Of a DNA stretch of 64,000 bases, positions 1-9,452 are shown piece by piece (the first letter of the stretch is position 1; every line of letters begins with the position of its first letter). The position numbers and the translations under genes were made by a program. Where the stretch lies: assembly GCA_018241785.1 (NCBI GenBank), contig JAFEDF010000112.1:1-64000 (forward strand), written 5' to 3'. Under the pieces are notes generated by a model that saw only the letters and a program-made list of their open reading frames with translations, had not been told where the DNA came from and did no database searches. The stretch is from Pseudomonadota bacterium (lineage in GTDB: Bacteria; Pseudomonadota; Gammaproteobacteria; Burkholderiales; Casimicrobiaceae).

Positions 1-37
1 GCCGAACGAGCTTCCCGACCGCGCCGTCGTGCTCTAG
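1..37 (+). pseudogene. Inverted duplicate of the last codons of the TPM-domain gene (partial)
   Basis: The window opens inside a plus-strand reading frame that ends PNELPDRAVVL and stop. These 12 codons match exactly, in inverted orientation, the C-terminal end of the minus-strand TPM gene that stops at 330. Either a second inverted copy of that gene lies to the left of the window, or the assembly has folded back through the palindromic repeat. Nothing more can be said without the sequence upstream of position 1. Confidence 0.6.
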
Positions 38-366
38 GGAAGCTCTGCGAAACGGGAACAGATCCTGTTTCAGCGATCGGCCGCGCTGGGAAGCGGCGGG
101 GATGCTCCGGCGCGCGAGTTCGACCGCGGAGGCCGAGGGGGCGGGGTACCGTGACGGGCTCAAACACCGGCTGCGTTCCGCAGCCGAACTCGCGCGTCAC
201 GGTACCCCGCCCCCTCGGCCTCCACGGTCGGTGTAGAGCGCGCCGGAGCATCCCCACCGCTCCCCAGCGCTGCGCCCCCAGCGCGGCCGATCGCTGAAAC
301 AGGGTCCGTTCCCGTTTCGCAGAGCTTCCCTAGAGCACGACGGCGCGGTCGGGAAGCTCGTTCGGC
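1..366. repeat. Large imperfect inverted repeat built around a REP-like element
   Basis: Base n pairs with base 367-n over the outer ~90 bases on each side, with one mismatch (63 versus 304). The inner ~180 bases still pair in blocks but with indels, for example a tract near 262-280 on the right arm that is absent on the left. Bases 34-78 and 289-333 are the same 45-base element found as a perfect palindrome at 17739-17849. Only the outermost 33 bases on each side are protein coding. The internal divergence argues against a trivially copied assembly palindrome but does not exclude one. Confidence 0.75.
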
Positions 367-839
367 CCTTCGGCGAGCCGCGGGAAGTGCATCGCGAGGA
401 GCGCCGACAATTCGTCGATGCCCGCCACGACGCCGTCGACGAAGCGCCCGCCCGCGAAAGCCTCCTCCATGTGGGCGGCAATCGGCTCGAATGCGTGCGG
501 GCCGGCGGCGCGCGCGGCGCCGCGATCGGCGACGATCTCGATGTCGTGGTCGGCGAGCAGGAGGTAGACCAGGACGCCGGCGTTCTCCTCGGTGTCCCAG
601 ACGCGCAGCAATCCGAACACCTCGAGCGCACGCTCCCGCGGCGTCAGCCGGCGCAGGATGTGCGCCGGGTGCAGCGCCGCCTCGACGGCGAAGCAGATCT
701 GCGCGCGGTGCCTGCGCTCGCCGGCGGCGATCGCCTCCTCGACGCGAGTGAGTGCCGCGCGCGGAAATGCACGCCGAACCGACAGGTGATCGGTCGCAAC
801 GTGCGCGAGGAGCCTTCGCGCGAGCGAGCGATGCGTCAC
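330..839 (-). CDS. TPM-domain protein (second, soluble TPM gene of the lemA cluster)
   Basis: A soluble protein of 169 residues with a TPM (YgcG-type) domain: an N-terminal helix with LTRVEEAI, then RRHRAQICFAVE, a WDTEENAGVLVYLLLADHDIEI core strand block and a C-terminal helical part. The role of TPM domains in bacteria is unclear; they usually accompany lemA. The GTG start at 839 is chosen because it lies one base after the stop of the preceding TPM gene (841-843) with a GGAG sequence about 10 bases upstream, and the frame further upstream only mirrors that gene's Gly-rich tail. Third gene of a lemA-TPM-TPM operon. Its TAG stop is formed by the edge of the REP-like repeat. Confidence 0.85.
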   Translation of the reverse strand: MTHRSLARRLLAHVATDHLSVRRAFPRAALTRVEEAIAAGERRHRAQICFAVEAALHPAHILRRLTPRERALEVFGLLRVWDTEENAGVLVYLLLADHDIEIVADRGAARAAGPHAFEPIAAHMEEAFAGGRFVDGVVAGIDELSALLAMHFPRLAEGPNELPDRAVVL

Positions 840-840
840 G

Positions 841-1803
841 CTACCAGCTCCCCGACGCGCCGCCGCCGCCGAAGCTGCCGCCGCCGCCCGAGAACCCGCC
901 GCCGCCGAACCCGCCGCCGCCGAACCCGCCGCCACCGAAGCCGCCTCCCATCGGAAACCACATGCCGCCGCTGCGGCCGAGCCCGCCCGCCGCGCTGAAC
1001 AGCAGCATGACGAGGAAAGCGATCACGCCGGCACCGATGCCGATCGCGATCGATCCGGCGACGAGCCAGGCGCCAATGCCGATGACGCCGCCGCCAACGG
1101 TCGAGCCGAGCGCGCGGCCGAAGATCCGCGACAGGATCGAACCGACCACGGGAACGACGACGAGAAGCAGAACGAGCAGCGACTGCAAATCGACGCCGCT
1201 CTTGCCGCCGGCAGGAGCCACGCGACTCACGGGGGAGAGCGGCTCACCCGAGTTCACCACCGCGATGATGCGGTCGACGCCCGCGTTGACGCCTTCGGCG
1301 AACTTCCCCTCGCGAAAGAGCGGCGCGACCGTCTCGTCGATGATCCGGTGCGACGTGATGTCGGTGAGCACGCCCTCGAGACCGTAGCCGACCTCGATGC
1401 GCATCCGATGGTCGTTCTTCGCGATGAGGAAGATCGCGCCGTTGTCGCGCCCCTTGCGGCCGATCTTCCACGCTTCCGCGACACGGATCGAGTAGGCCTC
1501 GATCACTTCGGGCTTGGTCGTCGGCACGAGCAGCACCACGAGCTGGTTGCCGCTCGCCTGCTCCCACGCGGCGAGCTTGGCATCGAGCGCCTGCCTTTCG
1601 GCGGCCGACAGCGTGCCGGTGAGATCGGTCACTCGCCCGGCGAGCGCCGGCACCGGCGCCGGCGCAGCCGTTGCGGCGAGCGACGCCGGCTGGGCGAACG
1701 CGATGGCGGACACGGCGAGTGCCGCGAGCGCGAAGATCCACGCCCCGATCCGGGTGCGCCGCCAGACCCCCGCGACGCGACCGCCCGGGTAGAGCCACCC
1801 CAT
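841..1803 (-). CDS. TPM-domain membrane protein, YgcG family, with Gly-rich tail
   Basis: A 320-residue protein with an N-terminal hydrophobic segment (IFALAALAVSAIAFA) acting as signal or anchor. A TPM domain follows (RVTDLTGTLSAAERQ, then NQLVVLLVPTT, IGRKGRDNGAIFLIA, MRIEVGYGLEG), then one or two further transmembrane segments and a low-complexity tail of GGGFGGGG repeats ending GASGSW. This is the classic YgcG architecture. The ATG at 1803 (MGWLYPGG) starts 28 bases after the lemA stop; the frame extends upstream but there it is an Arg/Pro-rich shadow of lemA. It is the middle gene of a three-gene operon. Family function is unknown; a role in envelope homeostasis with LemA is a common inference. 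Confidence 0.88.
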   Translation of the reverse strand: MGWLYPGGRVAGVWRRTRIGAWIFALAALAVSAIAFAQPASLAATAAPAPVPALAGRVTDLTGTLSAAERQALDAKLAAWEQASGNQLVVLLVPTTKPEVIEAYSIRVAEAWKIGRKGRDNGAIFLIAKNDHRMRIEVGYGLEGVLTDITSHRIIDETVAPLFREGKFAEGVNAGVDRIIAVVNSGEPLSPVSRVAPAGGKSGVDLQSLLVLLLVVVPVVGSILSRIFGRALGSTVGGGVIGIGAWLVAGSIAIGIGAGVIAFLVMLLFSAAGGLGRSGGMWFPMGGGFGGGGFGGGGFGGGGFSGGGGSFGGGGASGSW

Positions 1804-1831
1804 CGGCTCGGGTGCGCCGCGCAACGCCGCG

Positions 1832-2506
1832 CTACTTGCCGGCCGGAGCCGGTGTGGCCGGCGCGGCCGGGGCGGCGGGAGCGGGCGCCGCCGGAGCGGG
1901 CAGTGCTGGCGCGGGCTTCGCGAAATCGACCTTCGGCGGCGTGCTGACCGCGGCTTCGTCGGCAACAGCGAAGTTCGCCTTCATGCCCATCTTGAAGACC
2001 ATTGCCGTCAGGTTGGTCGGGAACTGCCGCACCGTCGTGTTGTAGGCCTGCACCGCCTGGATGTAGCGGTTGCGCGCAACGGTGATCCGGTTCTCGGTAC
2101 CTTCGAGCTGCGACAGGAGATCGCGGAACAGCGCGTCGGACTTCAACTGCGGATAGTTCTCCGAGACCACCAGCAGGCGCGAGAGCGCGCCCTGCAGCTG
2201 ATTCTGTGCCTGGATGAACTTCTGGAACGCGGCGGGATCGTTGACGAGCTCGGGCGTCGCCTTGATCGACCCGACCGCCGCGCGCGCGTTGGTGACCTCG
2301 GTGAGGACCGTCTGCTCCTGCGCGGCGTACCCCTTCACCGTGCTGACGAGATTGGGAACGAGATCGGCGCGGCGCTGGTACTGGTTCAGGACCTCCGACC
2401 ATGCGGCCTTGATCGCCTCATCCTGCGTCTGCAGCGTGTTGTAGCCACACCCCGAAAGCGATACCGTCGCGACGACCGCGAGCAGCACGGCGAGCTTGCG
2501 CAACAT
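1832..2506 (-). CDS. lemA: LemA family lipoprotein-like protein
   Basis: A protein of 224 residues. The N-terminus is a signal or lipobox segment ending LSGCG, so Cys is a candidate lipidation site. The LemA helical domain follows with the hallmark stretches NQYQRRADLVPNLVSTVKGY, ARAAVGSI, VSENYPQLKS and RNRYIQAVQAYN. The C-terminus is an Ala/Pro linker rich in PAPAAPA that is probably disordered. ATG at 2506 is preceded by GAGGGGAAATCG, a good ribosome site. It leads the lemA-TPM-TPM operon. LemA proteins are membrane-associated with no agreed biochemical role. Confidence 0.92.
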   Translation of the reverse strand: MLRKLAVLLAVVATVSLSGCGYNTLQTQDEAIKAAWSEVLNQYQRRADLVPNLVSTVKGYAAQEQTVLTEVTNARAAVGSIKATPELVNDPAAFQKFIQAQNQLQGALSRLLVVSENYPQLKSDALFRDLLSQLEGTENRITVARNRYIQAVQAYNTTVRQFPTNLTAMVFKMGMKANFAVADEAAVSTPPKVDFAKPAPALPAPAAPAPAAPAAPATPAPAGK

Positions 2507-2634
2507 CGATTTCCCCTCGAGAACGCCGGTCCCTCGTCCCGGCCCAACCGCAATATGCGGCCTCGGACCGGGCGGCGCAAGAGCCGGCGCATGCGCGGCG
2601 AAGACGCCGCGCAGCGTGAACGAGAGGCCGGCCG

Positions 2635-3405
2635 TCAACCGGTGGCGGGGGCGGCCGCCGATGCGCCGGCCGATGCGGCGGCGAGGTCGCGCAGCGTGCG
2701 GCGCGCGAACAGCAGGTCTTCCCAGGCCTTGGCCTTCTCGGCGGGACTCCTCAGCAGGTAGGCCGGATGGTAGGTGACGACCATCGCGATGCCGCGGTAG
2801 CGATGGACGCGCCTGCGCATCGCACCGACCGACTGCTCCGTTCCGATGAGCGTGGCCGCGGCCACCTTGCCGAGCGCGACGATCAAAGTCGGCGCGATCA
2901 GCTCGATCTGGCGGTCGAGATAAGGCAGGCACGCCGCGACCTCGAGCGGCGCAGGCGTCCGATTGCCGGGTGGGCGGCACTTCAGCACGTTGGCGATGTA
3001 CACGTCGCGGCCGCGTGCGAGGCCGAGTGCGGCGAGCATGTTGTCGAGCAGCCGTCCGGCGCGGCCGACGAAGGGCTCGCCCTGGGCATCCTCGTCGGCG
3101 CCGGGGGCCTCGCCGACGAAGAGCCAGCGCGCGTGCGGATCGCCGACCCCCGGCACCGTGCGATGGCGCGTGCGGCAGAGCGCGCACGCCGTGCAGGCAT
3201 CGATGTCGGCGGCGAGCGCGTCGAACGCGAGCGAGGCGATTCGCGCGAGGCGAACGTCGGCAGGTCCTGCCTCCGCGTGTGCCGGTACCCGCTCGGAGGC
3301 CGCTTCCGGGGTGGCGGAGTCCCGTTCCGCGGGTGCGCCGCGGCCGCGCAGCCGCCACAGCGGCGCAATGCCCATCTCGCGCAGGAGTTCGGCGCGCGCG
3401 ATCAC
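2635..3405 (-). CDS. Family 4 uracil-DNA glycosylase ([4Fe-4S])
   Basis: A 256-residue enzyme removing uracil from DNA. Motif A is seen as [21 protein letters not shown] and motif B as [14 protein letters not shown]. Iron-sulfur ligand candidates are the Cys cluster CTACALC (residues 71-77) and later cysteines in KCRPPGNRT and AACLPYL. A ~60-residue Ala/Pro/Glu-rich N-terminal extension precedes the catalytic domain, common in proteobacterial members annotated as DNA polymerase-related UDG. The GTG start at 3405 lies four bases after the rimI stop; an internal ATG at codon 11 is an alternative. It is the last gene of a tsaB-rimI-udg operon. Confidence 0.9.
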   Translation of the reverse strand: MIARAELLREMGIAPLWRLRGRGAPAERDSATPEAASERVPAHAEAGPADVRLARIASLAFDALAADIDACTACALCRTRHRTVPGVGDPHARWLFVGEAPGADEDAQGEPFVGRAGRLLDNMLAALGLARGRDVYIANVLKCRPPGNRTPAPLEVAACLPYLDRQIELIAPTLIVALGKVAAATLIGTEQSVGAMRRRVHRYRGIAMVVTYHPAYLLRSPAEKAKAWEDLLFARRTLRDLAAASAGASAAAPATG

Positions 3406-3409
3406 CGCG

Positions 3410-3961
3410 TCAGTCCGCAGCGGAACCGCCGTCGCCGCCGCCCGCGACGGCGTGAATCACCCGACGCAGGCGCCCGAGTGCGCAACGCATCACCAGCGCA
3501 TCTTCGCGCTCGCCTTCCGGCGACGGCGGATAGTAGCTCTCGCGCCGGGCGACACCGACGAATCCTTCGCGCTCGTACAGCGTGATCGCCGGCACGTTGC
3601 CGACCCGCACTTCGAGGAACATCTGCTCCGCAGCAAAATGCTCGGCGGTCTCGATGAACTGCGCGAGGAGCGCGCGCCCCAGGCCCTCGCGGCGCGCTTC
3701 CGGCACGACCGACAGGTTCAGCAGTTGCGCTTCGCCGGGACCCAGCATCAGCACGCCATAGGCGACGATGCATCCGTCGCGCAATCCGACGCGCGCCGCG
3801 TAGCCGGCGCGAAGCGCGTCGTGGAAGTTGCCGGCGGTCCACGGCGCCGCGTGGATGCGCGCCTCGAGCGCGGCGACCGTCTCGACGTCTTCGGCGCCGA
3901 GCGGCCGCCAGAGGACGCGCGCGGCGGCTGCACGGGAAACAGGCGTCGCCATCGAAGCCAT
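3410..3961 (-). CDS. rimI: Ribosomal-protein-alanine N-acetyltransferase
   Basis: A GNAT-fold acetyltransferase of 183 residues that acetylates the N-terminal alanine of ribosomal protein S18. The acetyl-CoA loop is visible as [15 protein letters not shown], followed by the [20 protein letters not shown] motif typical of RimI. Start ATG at 3961 (MASMATP) follows the tsaB stop by seven bases with a TAGGCG ribosome site; ATG 3952 is the alternative. The tsaB-rimI pair is widespread in bacteria. The last ~15 residues are Gly-rich and family-atypical. Confidence 0.92.
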   Translation of the reverse strand: MASMATPVSRAAAARVLWRPLGAEDVETVAALEARIHAAPWTAGNFHDALRAGYAARVGLRDGCIVAYGVLMLGPGEAQLLNLSVVPEARREGLGRALLAQFIETAEHFAAEQMFLEVRVGNVPAITLYEREGFVGVARRESYYPPSPEGEREDALVMRCALGRLRRVIHAVAGGGDGGSAAD

Positions 3962-3968
3962 CGATCGC

Positions 3969-4676
3969 CTACATTCGCGCGCCCGCGGCCCGTTCGGCCT
4001 CGGTGAGCGCGACGCGGTGGCGGACATAGAGGGGCTGCGCGTCGCCCGCCGGGCGTCCACGGCCCGCTGCAAAGGCCGGCGCGGCGAGCGCGGCGACATC
4101 GACGGCATCGGGGACGATCGTGGCGTCGACCCCGGTGAGCCCCAGGCGCGTCGCGAGCGAAGGAGCGACGGCAAAGCCATCGCCGGCTCCGAATCCGCCA
4201 GGCGACGCAACGCCGTGCAGCGCCACGTCGTCGGGGCGAGCGACGGCCGGTTCGGCTTCGACCAGCCAATCGCCGTCGCGCCGGCGACAGGCGGCCACGT
4301 AGACCTCGTGCATCCGCGCGTCGAGGCAGGCGACAACGCGGGTCACGCCGTGTGCGCGCCACGCCGCCTGCGCGACCGCGACGAGGCTCGGCACGCCGGC
4401 GACCGGCAGACCCGATCCGAGTGCGAGGCCCTGGACGACGCCGCAGACGACGCGCAGGCCGGTAAACGCACCGGGGCCGCTGCCGAATGCAATGCCGTCG
4501 AGATCATCGAGCGTCCAGCCCGCCTGCGCGAGCGTGCGCTGCACGAATTCGAGGATCCGCGCCGACGCATTCGCACCGGAGCGCTCGCGTTCGATCGCGA
4601 TCGCGCGCCCGTCGCGCGCGTCGTACGCGCACACCGAGAGCCACGCAGTCGAACCTTCGATGGCGAGCAGTTTCAT
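3969..4676 (-). CDS. tsaB: tRNA threonylcarbamoyladenosine biosynthesis protein TsaB
   Basis: A protein of 235 residues with the ASKHA fold. It begins [15 protein letters not shown] and contains the conserved [16 protein letters not shown] segment near residue 70 that contacts TsaD. TsaB scaffolds TsaD and TsaE in making t6A37 on ANN-decoding tRNAs. Length matches the family. It is the first gene of the tsaB-rimI-udg unit and is divergent from rlmD, with 56 bases between the two starts that must carry both promoters. Confidence 0.93.
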   Translation of the reverse strand: MKLLAIEGSTAWLSVCAYDARDGRAIAIERERSGANASARILEFVQRTLAQAGWTLDDLDGIAFGSGPGAFTGLRVVCGVVQGLALGSGLPVAGVPSLVAVAQAAWRAHGVTRVVACLDARMHEVYVAACRRRDGDWLVEAEPAVARPDDVALHGVASPGGFGAGDGFAVAPSLATRLGLTGVDATIVPDAVDVAALAAPAFAAGRGRPAGDAQPLYVRHRVALTEAERAAGARM

Positions 4677-4732
4677 CCGCGCATTCTACCGGCCGGCTGA
4701 ACGGCTCGCGCGTACAATCCGCGCCGTTCATC

Positions 4733-6094
4733 ATGCTCGAACTCACCGTCGAATCGCTCGACCAGGAAGGCCGCGGCGTCGCGCGAAGCGGCGGCAAGGT
4801 GGTGTTCGTCGACGGTGCGCTGCCGGGCGAGGTCGTCGACGCCGAGACGACGCGGCGCAAGCCGAGCTTCGACGTCGCGCGGGTCGTCGCAGTGCGCTCG
4901 GCCAACCCCGGCCGCTGCGCACCGCGCTGCCCGCACTTCGGCGTGTGCGGAGGCTGCTCGCTGCAGCACGCCGACCTGCCGCTGCAGGTGGCGGCCAAGC
5001 AGCGCGTCCTCGAGGAGGCGCTCGCGCGGATCGGTGGCGTGAGACCTGCGACGATCCTTCCCGCGATCGCCGGCCCGGCGTGGGGCTATCGGCACCGCGC
5101 GCGGCTGTCGGTTCGCGACGTGCCGAAGAAGGGCGGCGTGCTGGTCGGCTTCCACGAGCGCCGCTCGAGCTACGTCGCCGACATGCGCGAGTGCCACGTG
5201 CTGCCGCCCCATGTCTCAAAGCTCCTGCTGCCGCTGCGGGCGCTCGTCGCGTCGCTGTCGATCCGCACGCGCCTGCCGCAGATCGAGGTCGCCGTCGGCG
5301 AGCGCCTCGTGCCGCGCAGCGCCGCGGCGGCGGGGGTCCGCCCCGTACAACCGGTGTACGCGCTGGTCCTGCGCGTTCTCGAGGCGCCGTCCGAGGCCGA
5401 TCTCGCGCGGATCGTCGCGTTCGCGGACACGCACGACGTCGAGTTCTGGTTGCAGCCGGGAGGGCCGGAGACCGTCGTCCCGTTCCATCCGCCTTCGGCA
5501 GCGCTCGCCTACACGCTGCCGGAGTTCGACGTGGCGCTGCCGTTCTCGCCGACCGACTTCACGCAGGTGAACGCCGCGGTCAACCGCGTGCTGGTGCGCC
5601 GCGCGCTGCAGCTCCTCGATCCGCAGCCGCACGAGCGGATCGCCGATTTCTTCTGCGGTCTCGGCAACTTCACGCTGCCGATTGCGCGCCGCGGCGCGTT
5701 CGCGGTCGGCTTCGAAGGGAGCCGTTCGCTCGTCGCGCGCGCGCTCGCGAACGCGCGCGTGAACGGGCTCGGCGCCTCCACCGCCTTCGTGTGCGCCGAC
5801 CTCTTTCGCGCGGCCGGCGACGCCGTCGCGGCGGCCGGTTCGCTCGACCGCGTGCTCGTCGACCCGCCGCGCGAGGGGGCGATCGAGCTCGTCAAGGCGC
5901 TGCCTGCCGGTGACGCACCCGGCGCGCCGTGCCGCATCGTCTACGTGTCGTGCAACCCCGCGACGCTCGCCCGCGACGCATCGGTGCTCGTTCACCAGCG
6001 CGGCTACGCTCTCGAAGCCGCGGGCATCGTCAACATGTTTCCACAGACCGCGCACGTCGAGTCGATCGCGCTCTTCACGCGCCCGACGAGCTGA
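4733..6094 (+). CDS. rlmD: 23S rRNA (uracil-1939-C5)-methyltransferase RlmD
   Basis: A 453-residue SAM-dependent methyltransferase of the RumA type. It has an N-terminal TRAM domain ([13 protein letters not shown]), four cysteines for an iron-sulfur cluster ([18 protein letters not shown]), a SAM motif [14 protein letters not shown], and the catalytic segment [13 protein letters not shown] with the nucleophilic Cys. The preceding DPPREG motif is also present. ATG at 4733 is the first Met before the TRAM domain. The reading frame continues upstream into tsaB but only as an antisense shadow. Confidence 0.94.
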   Translation: MLELTVESLDQEGRGVARSGGKVVFVDGALPGEVVDAETTRRKPSFDVARVVAVRSANPGRCAPRCPHFGVCGGCSLQHADLPLQVAAKQRVLEEALARIGGVRPATILPAIAGPAWGYRHRARLSVRDVPKKGGVLVGFHERRSSYVADMRECHVLPPHVSKLLLPLRALVASLSIRTRLPQIEVAVGERLVPRSAAAAGVRPVQPVYALVLRVLEAPSEADLARIVAFADTHDVEFWLQPGGPETVVPFHPPSAALAYTLPEFDVALPFSPTDFTQVNAAVNRVLVRRALQLLDPQPHERIADFFCGLGNFTLPIARRGAFAVGFEGSRSLVARALANARVNGLGASTAFVCADLFRAAGDAVAAAGSLDRVLVDPPREGAIELVKALPAGDAPGAPCRIVYVSCNPATLARDASVLVHQRGYALEAAGIVNMFPQTAHVESIALFTRPTS

Positions 6095-6155
6095 CCACAC
6101 GACGAACGCTGCGCGCGGCGAGCGCGGCTGTATGCCTTCCGGGCGCCGAAACGGC

Positions 6156-6180
6156 GACGGGGCGGAAGATCCGCCCCGTC
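6156..6180. terminator. Hairpin between convergent rlmD and Bax1-I genes
   Basis: GACGGGGCGGA (6156-6166) pairs perfectly with TCCGCCCCGTC (6170-6180) across a three-base loop, 62 bases after the rlmD stop and 24 before the end of the opposing gene. There is no T tract on either side, so it may be a bidirectional stem that helps Rho-dependent termination or protects mRNA ends, not a canonical intrinsic terminator. Confidence 0.5.
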
Positions 6181-6203
6181 GATGGACCTGCCTGCCGGTT
6201 CGG

Positions 6204-6917
6204 TCAGTCGCGCTGGCCGGAGAAGGCGAGGAGCAGGTTGAGGAGGCTGATGAAGATGTTGTAGATGTCGAGGAAGAGCTTCAGCGTCGCCGAGATGTAG
6301 TTCGTCTCCCCGCCGCGGACGATGCTGCTGACGTCGTAGAGCAGGTACGCCGAGAAGATCAGCACGGCGATTGCCGAAACCGTGAGCGTCACCGCCGGAA
6401 CCTGGAAGAACAGGTTCGCGAGCGATGCGACGATGAGCAGCATCAGGCCGACGAAGAGAAACTTCCCGAGGAACGAGAAGTCGCGCTTGCTCACCGTCGC
6501 GAGCGTCGCCATGCCGAAGAAGATCGCCGCCGTCATGCCCCCGGCGAGCGCCACGAGCTGGCCCCCGTTGCGGAATCCCGCGGCGACCGACAGGATCGGC
6601 GCGAGCATCAGCCCGGCGATGAAGGTGAAGGCGAAGAGCGCCGGCACCCCCCACGCGCTGTTGCGAAGCGCGGTCACCGCGAAGAGCGCGCCGATCATCA
6701 CGGCGAACATCAAAAGCGGCGTCATCACCGGAGCGGCGACGAACAGCTTGACGAAGTTGAACTGCATGCCGGTCCACGCGCCGGCGATCGTCGGCAGCAT
6801 CGACAGCGCGAGGAGCCAATAGGTGTTGCGCAGCACGCGATGCTGGACGTCGACCGCGACCTGACCACCGGGCACGCCCGACTGATCGATGAGCACCGGT
6901 TGCAATCTTGGATCCAT
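6204..6917 (-). CDS. Bax1-I / YccA family integral membrane protein
   Basis: A 237-residue protein with seven hydrophobic segments, typical of the Bax inhibitor-1/YccA/YbhL family. The short N-terminus MDPRLQPV is cytoplasmic. The family-type last helices (VLIFSAYLLYDVSSIV and LDIYNIFISLLNLLLAF) are clear, including the conserved Asp of YDVSSIV. E. coli relatives bind FtsH and modulate membrane protein turnover, and related proteins leak Ca2+ or H+. Monocistronic, convergent with rlmD. Confidence 0.9.
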   Translation of the reverse strand: MDPRLQPVLIDQSGVPGGQVAVDVQHRVLRNTYWLLALSMLPTIAGAWTGMQFNFVKLFVAAPVMTPLLMFAVMIGALFAVTALRNSAWGVPALFAFTFIAGLMLAPILSVAAGFRNGGQLVALAGGMTAAIFFGMATLATVSKRDFSFLGKFLFVGLMLLIVASLANLFFQVPAVTLTVSAIAVLIFSAYLLYDVSSIVRGGETNYISATLKLFLDIYNIFISLLNLLLAFSGQRD

Positions 6918-7016
6918 GTACCCTCCGTATAAGGGGTGCCCCTAACGACACCCGGGCCCGAAGCGAGCCTCACCGCGCGTTAGACTAGCAGAAATCGCGC
7001 GAGTTCTGACACGAGC

Positions 7017-7667
7017 ATGCTGCTCTTCGACGCACTGAGTCCCGCACCGCGCACCGTGCGCATGTTTCTGGCCGAGAAGGGGCTCACCTTGCCGACCCGG
7101 CAGATCGACGTCTTCGCCGGCGAGAACCGGCGCGCGCCCTACCTTGCGCACAATCCGGCCGGCCAGACTCCTTCGCTGCTTCTCGACAGCGGCGCCTGCA
7201 TCACCGAGTCCGTCGCAATCATGGAGTACCTGGAGGAGGTGCAGCCCGAGCCTGCGCTGATCGGAGCGACCCCGGAAGAGCGCGCGCAGACGCGTCAATG
7301 GCAGCGGCGCATCGAGCTCAACGTCACCGAGAACATCCACAACGCCTACCACTACGCCGAAGGCTTGCCGCGATTCCGTGAACGCATCCCCGTGGCGCCG
7401 GAGGCCGCACCCGGCCTGAAGCAGGTCGCCCAGGACCGCATCGCATGGCTCGACGGCATGCTCGACGGACACGTATGGATCGCCGGCGACCGATTCACGC
7501 TCGCCGACATCTGGCTGTACGTGTGGCTCGACTTCGCGGGCTCGGTCAACCAGCCGTTTGACCCAAAGCTGCGCAACCTCGCGCCGTGGTTCGAGCGCGT
7601 CGCAGCGCGCCCCTCCGCATCGGCGAGCCTCCATCCTCGCTGCCGGCCTGGCGCCGTCCGCGGCTGA
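7017..7667 (+). CDS. Glutathione S-transferase family protein
   Basis: A 216-residue cytosolic GST. The N-terminal thioredoxin-like domain starts MLLFDALSPAPRTVRMFLAEKG, with the cis-Pro/glutathione-binding NPAGQTPSLLLDSG and the ESVAIMEYLEE segment. The C-terminal helical domain holds the GDRFTLADIWLY N-capping box motif. The last ~20 residues are Arg/Pro/Ser-rich and unlike the family, so the stop may be slightly displaced or the tail lineage-specific. The substrate cannot be read from sequence. It stands alone, divergent from the Bax1-I gene. Confidence 0.88.
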   Translation: MLLFDALSPAPRTVRMFLAEKGLTLPTRQIDVFAGENRRAPYLAHNPAGQTPSLLLDSGACITESVAIMEYLEEVQPEPALIGATPEERAQTRQWQRRIELNVTENIHNAYHYAEGLPRFRERIPVAPEAAPGLKQVAQDRIAWLDGMLDGHVWIAGDRFTLADIWLYVWLDFAGSVNQPFDPKLRNLAPWFERVAARPSASASLHPRCRPGAVRG

Positions 7668-7727
7668 GCGGCAAGCCGCGGGCCAACGGCGCACGGGCCG
7701 GGGCACGTCGCGCGGGCGCCCGCCGGG

Positions 7728-9452
7728 TCACGCGCGCATCACCTGCGCACGGTCGACGATCGCGTCGGCCTGCATCTTGGAGATGCTTCGGCCCATCGTG
7801 CCGAACAACGCTCCGCGGCTGTAACGCGAGGTTCCGATGCGCGTTGCCATGAATGCGTCGACGACCTCGCCGGTTGAATGCCGGATGAGCTCGGCTCCCT
7901 CGATCGCGCGTGCGAGCGCTTCGCTCACCGGGCGCGCCAGCCATTCGTCGTCGGTCACCGCGTCGAGCAATCCACCGATCCCCTCGAGGAACGCGTCGAA
8001 CTCGCTGCTCGCGCCGCGCACGTCCCGGAACTCGGCGAGAAGCGCTTCGCGGCAATCGGGGTTCCTGCGCAACGCGCGGCGGACGTCCATGCACATCATG
8101 TTCGCGGTCCCCTCCCACACGCTGTTGAGGGGCGCCTCGCGGTAGATCCGGGCCATCGGATTCTCCTCGATGAACCCGTTGCCGCCGTGGCACTGCACCG
8201 CCTCGTTCGCGACGGTCGCGGCGATCGAGCAATTGAAGAACTTGGCGACCGGTGTGGCGACGCGCGCGAACGCCGTCTGGCGGGCATCCTTGCCGAGGTC
8301 ATCGGTGGCCCTGGCGACGCGAAACGCGAGCAACGTCGCGGCCTCGACTTCGATCGCCATGTCGGCAAGGACGTTGCTCATCATCGGCAATCTCGCGAGC
8401 GGCATGCCAAAGCCGCTGCGCGTGCCCGCGTGGTTGAGCGCAAGGGTCAGCGCCTGGCGCATCAGGCCCGCCGAGCCGACGGCGAAGTCGAGCCGCGTCA
8501 GATGCGAATGGCTGATGATCTCCCGGATGCCGCGGCCCTCGGCTCCGACCCGGATCGCCAGCGTTCCGCAGTATTCGACCTCGCTCGAGGCATTGGACTT
8601 GTTGCCCGACTTGTCCTTGAGACGCTGGATGAAGAAGCGATTGAAGCTCCCGTCCGGGAGCGTGCGCGGCAGGAAGAAGCAGGTGATCTGTCCACCGACT
8701 TTCGCCAGCGTGAAGAATCCGTCCGACTGCGGGACCGAGCAGAACCACTTGTGGCCGGTCAACGCGTACCAGTGCGCGGTCGCGCCGTGGTAATCGTCCG
8801 AATGGGAGTACACCGCGGTCGTCTGCGTTTCGCGCAGGTCCGAGCCGCCCTGCTTCTCGGTCATCGCGTAACCGACGACCACCGAGGGTTTGAGGGCGAC
8901 CTCGCGCCGGCTGAACTCGTACTGCGTGCCGCAAACCTTTTCCGCCCAGATCGCAAGCGCCGGGTCCGCAACGAAACCCGCATAGGCTGCGTAGGCCATT
9001 CCCGTCGGACAGCCCGTTCCGTGCTCGACCTGGTTCCACAGGTAGGCAAGCACCGCGCGCGCGAAATGCGCGTGAGGTTCACGGGCGGTCCACGCGAGGT
9101 TCGGAATCGCGTGCCTCCACGCGAGGGTCATCAACTCGTGCCAGGCCGGATGGAAGTCGACCCAGTCGATCCGGTTGCCGAAGCGGTCGTGCGTTCTCAG
9201 CTCGGGTAGATTGCGATTGGCAAGCCGCGCGAGCTCCTGCACCGCCTCGTCTCCGGCAAGCCGGCCGACCTCCGAGCATCGCTCCGCCGCCCACGGCGCC
9301 TCGCGCCCGATCGCAGCGGTCAGCACGCAGTCGCCGGTAAACGCATTGAACCCGGTGCCGGGGCTCGCCTGATTCCTGACCACGTGGGTCGAGAAGCGGT
9401 CGGCAAGGCTGGTTGGCTCCTGAAGACGGGCAGCGGTGAGAGGTGCGTTCAT
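7728..9452 (-). CDS. AidB-like acyl-CoA dehydrogenase
   Basis: A 574-residue flavoprotein of the AidB subgroup, longer than ordinary acyl-CoA dehydrogenases. Visible marks are MTEKQGGSDLRETQT (flavin/substrate loop), a GHKWFCSVPQSDGFF strand, FNRFFIQRLKDKSGNKSN, and the C-terminal QCHGGNGFIEENPMARIYREAP. E. coli AidB is a flavin protein of the alkylation response that binds DNA; others are isovaleryl-CoA-dehydrogenase-like. It overlaps the TetR gene by four bases (ATGA), so the pair is co-transcribed and TetR probably senses an acyl-CoA or lipophilic ligand. Confidence 0.9.
   Translation of the reverse strand: MNAPLTAARLQEPTSLADRFSTHVVRNQASPGTGFNAFTGDCVLTAAIGREAPWAAERCSEVGRLAGDEAVQELARLANRNLPELRTHDRFGNRIDWVDFHPAWHELMTLAWRHAIPNLAWTAREPHAHFARAVLAYLWNQVEHGTGCPTGMAYAAYAGFVADPALAIWAEKVCGTQYEFSRREVALKPSVVVGYAMTEKQGGSDLRETQTTAVYSHSDDYHGATAHWYALTGHKWFCSVPQSDGFFTLAKVGGQITCFFLPRTLPDGSFNRFFIQRLKDKSGNKSNASSEVEYCGTLAIRVGAEGRGIREIISHSHLTRLDFAVGSAGLMRQALTLALNHAGTRSGFGMPLARLPMMSNVLADMAIEVEAATLLAFRVARATDDLGKDARQTAFARVATPVAKFFNCSIAATVANEAVQCHGGNGFIEENPMARIYREAPLNSVWEGTANMMCMDVRRALRRNPDCREALLAEFRDVRGASSEFDAFLEGIGGLLDAVTDDEWLARPVSEALARAIEGAELIRHSTGEVVDAFMATRIGTSRYSRGALFGTMGRSISKMQADAIVDRAQVMRA

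Noticed and set aside
1..366. Hairpin telomere or replication origin
   Set aside because: The palindrome includes coding codons and a repeat also found in mid-chromosome at 17739; no DnaA boxes or telomere features were seen.
1832..3358. Extended frame upstream of lemA
   Set aside because: LemA starts at 2506 with a clear signal sequence and ribosome site; the extension is the out-of-frame shadow of the UDG gene.
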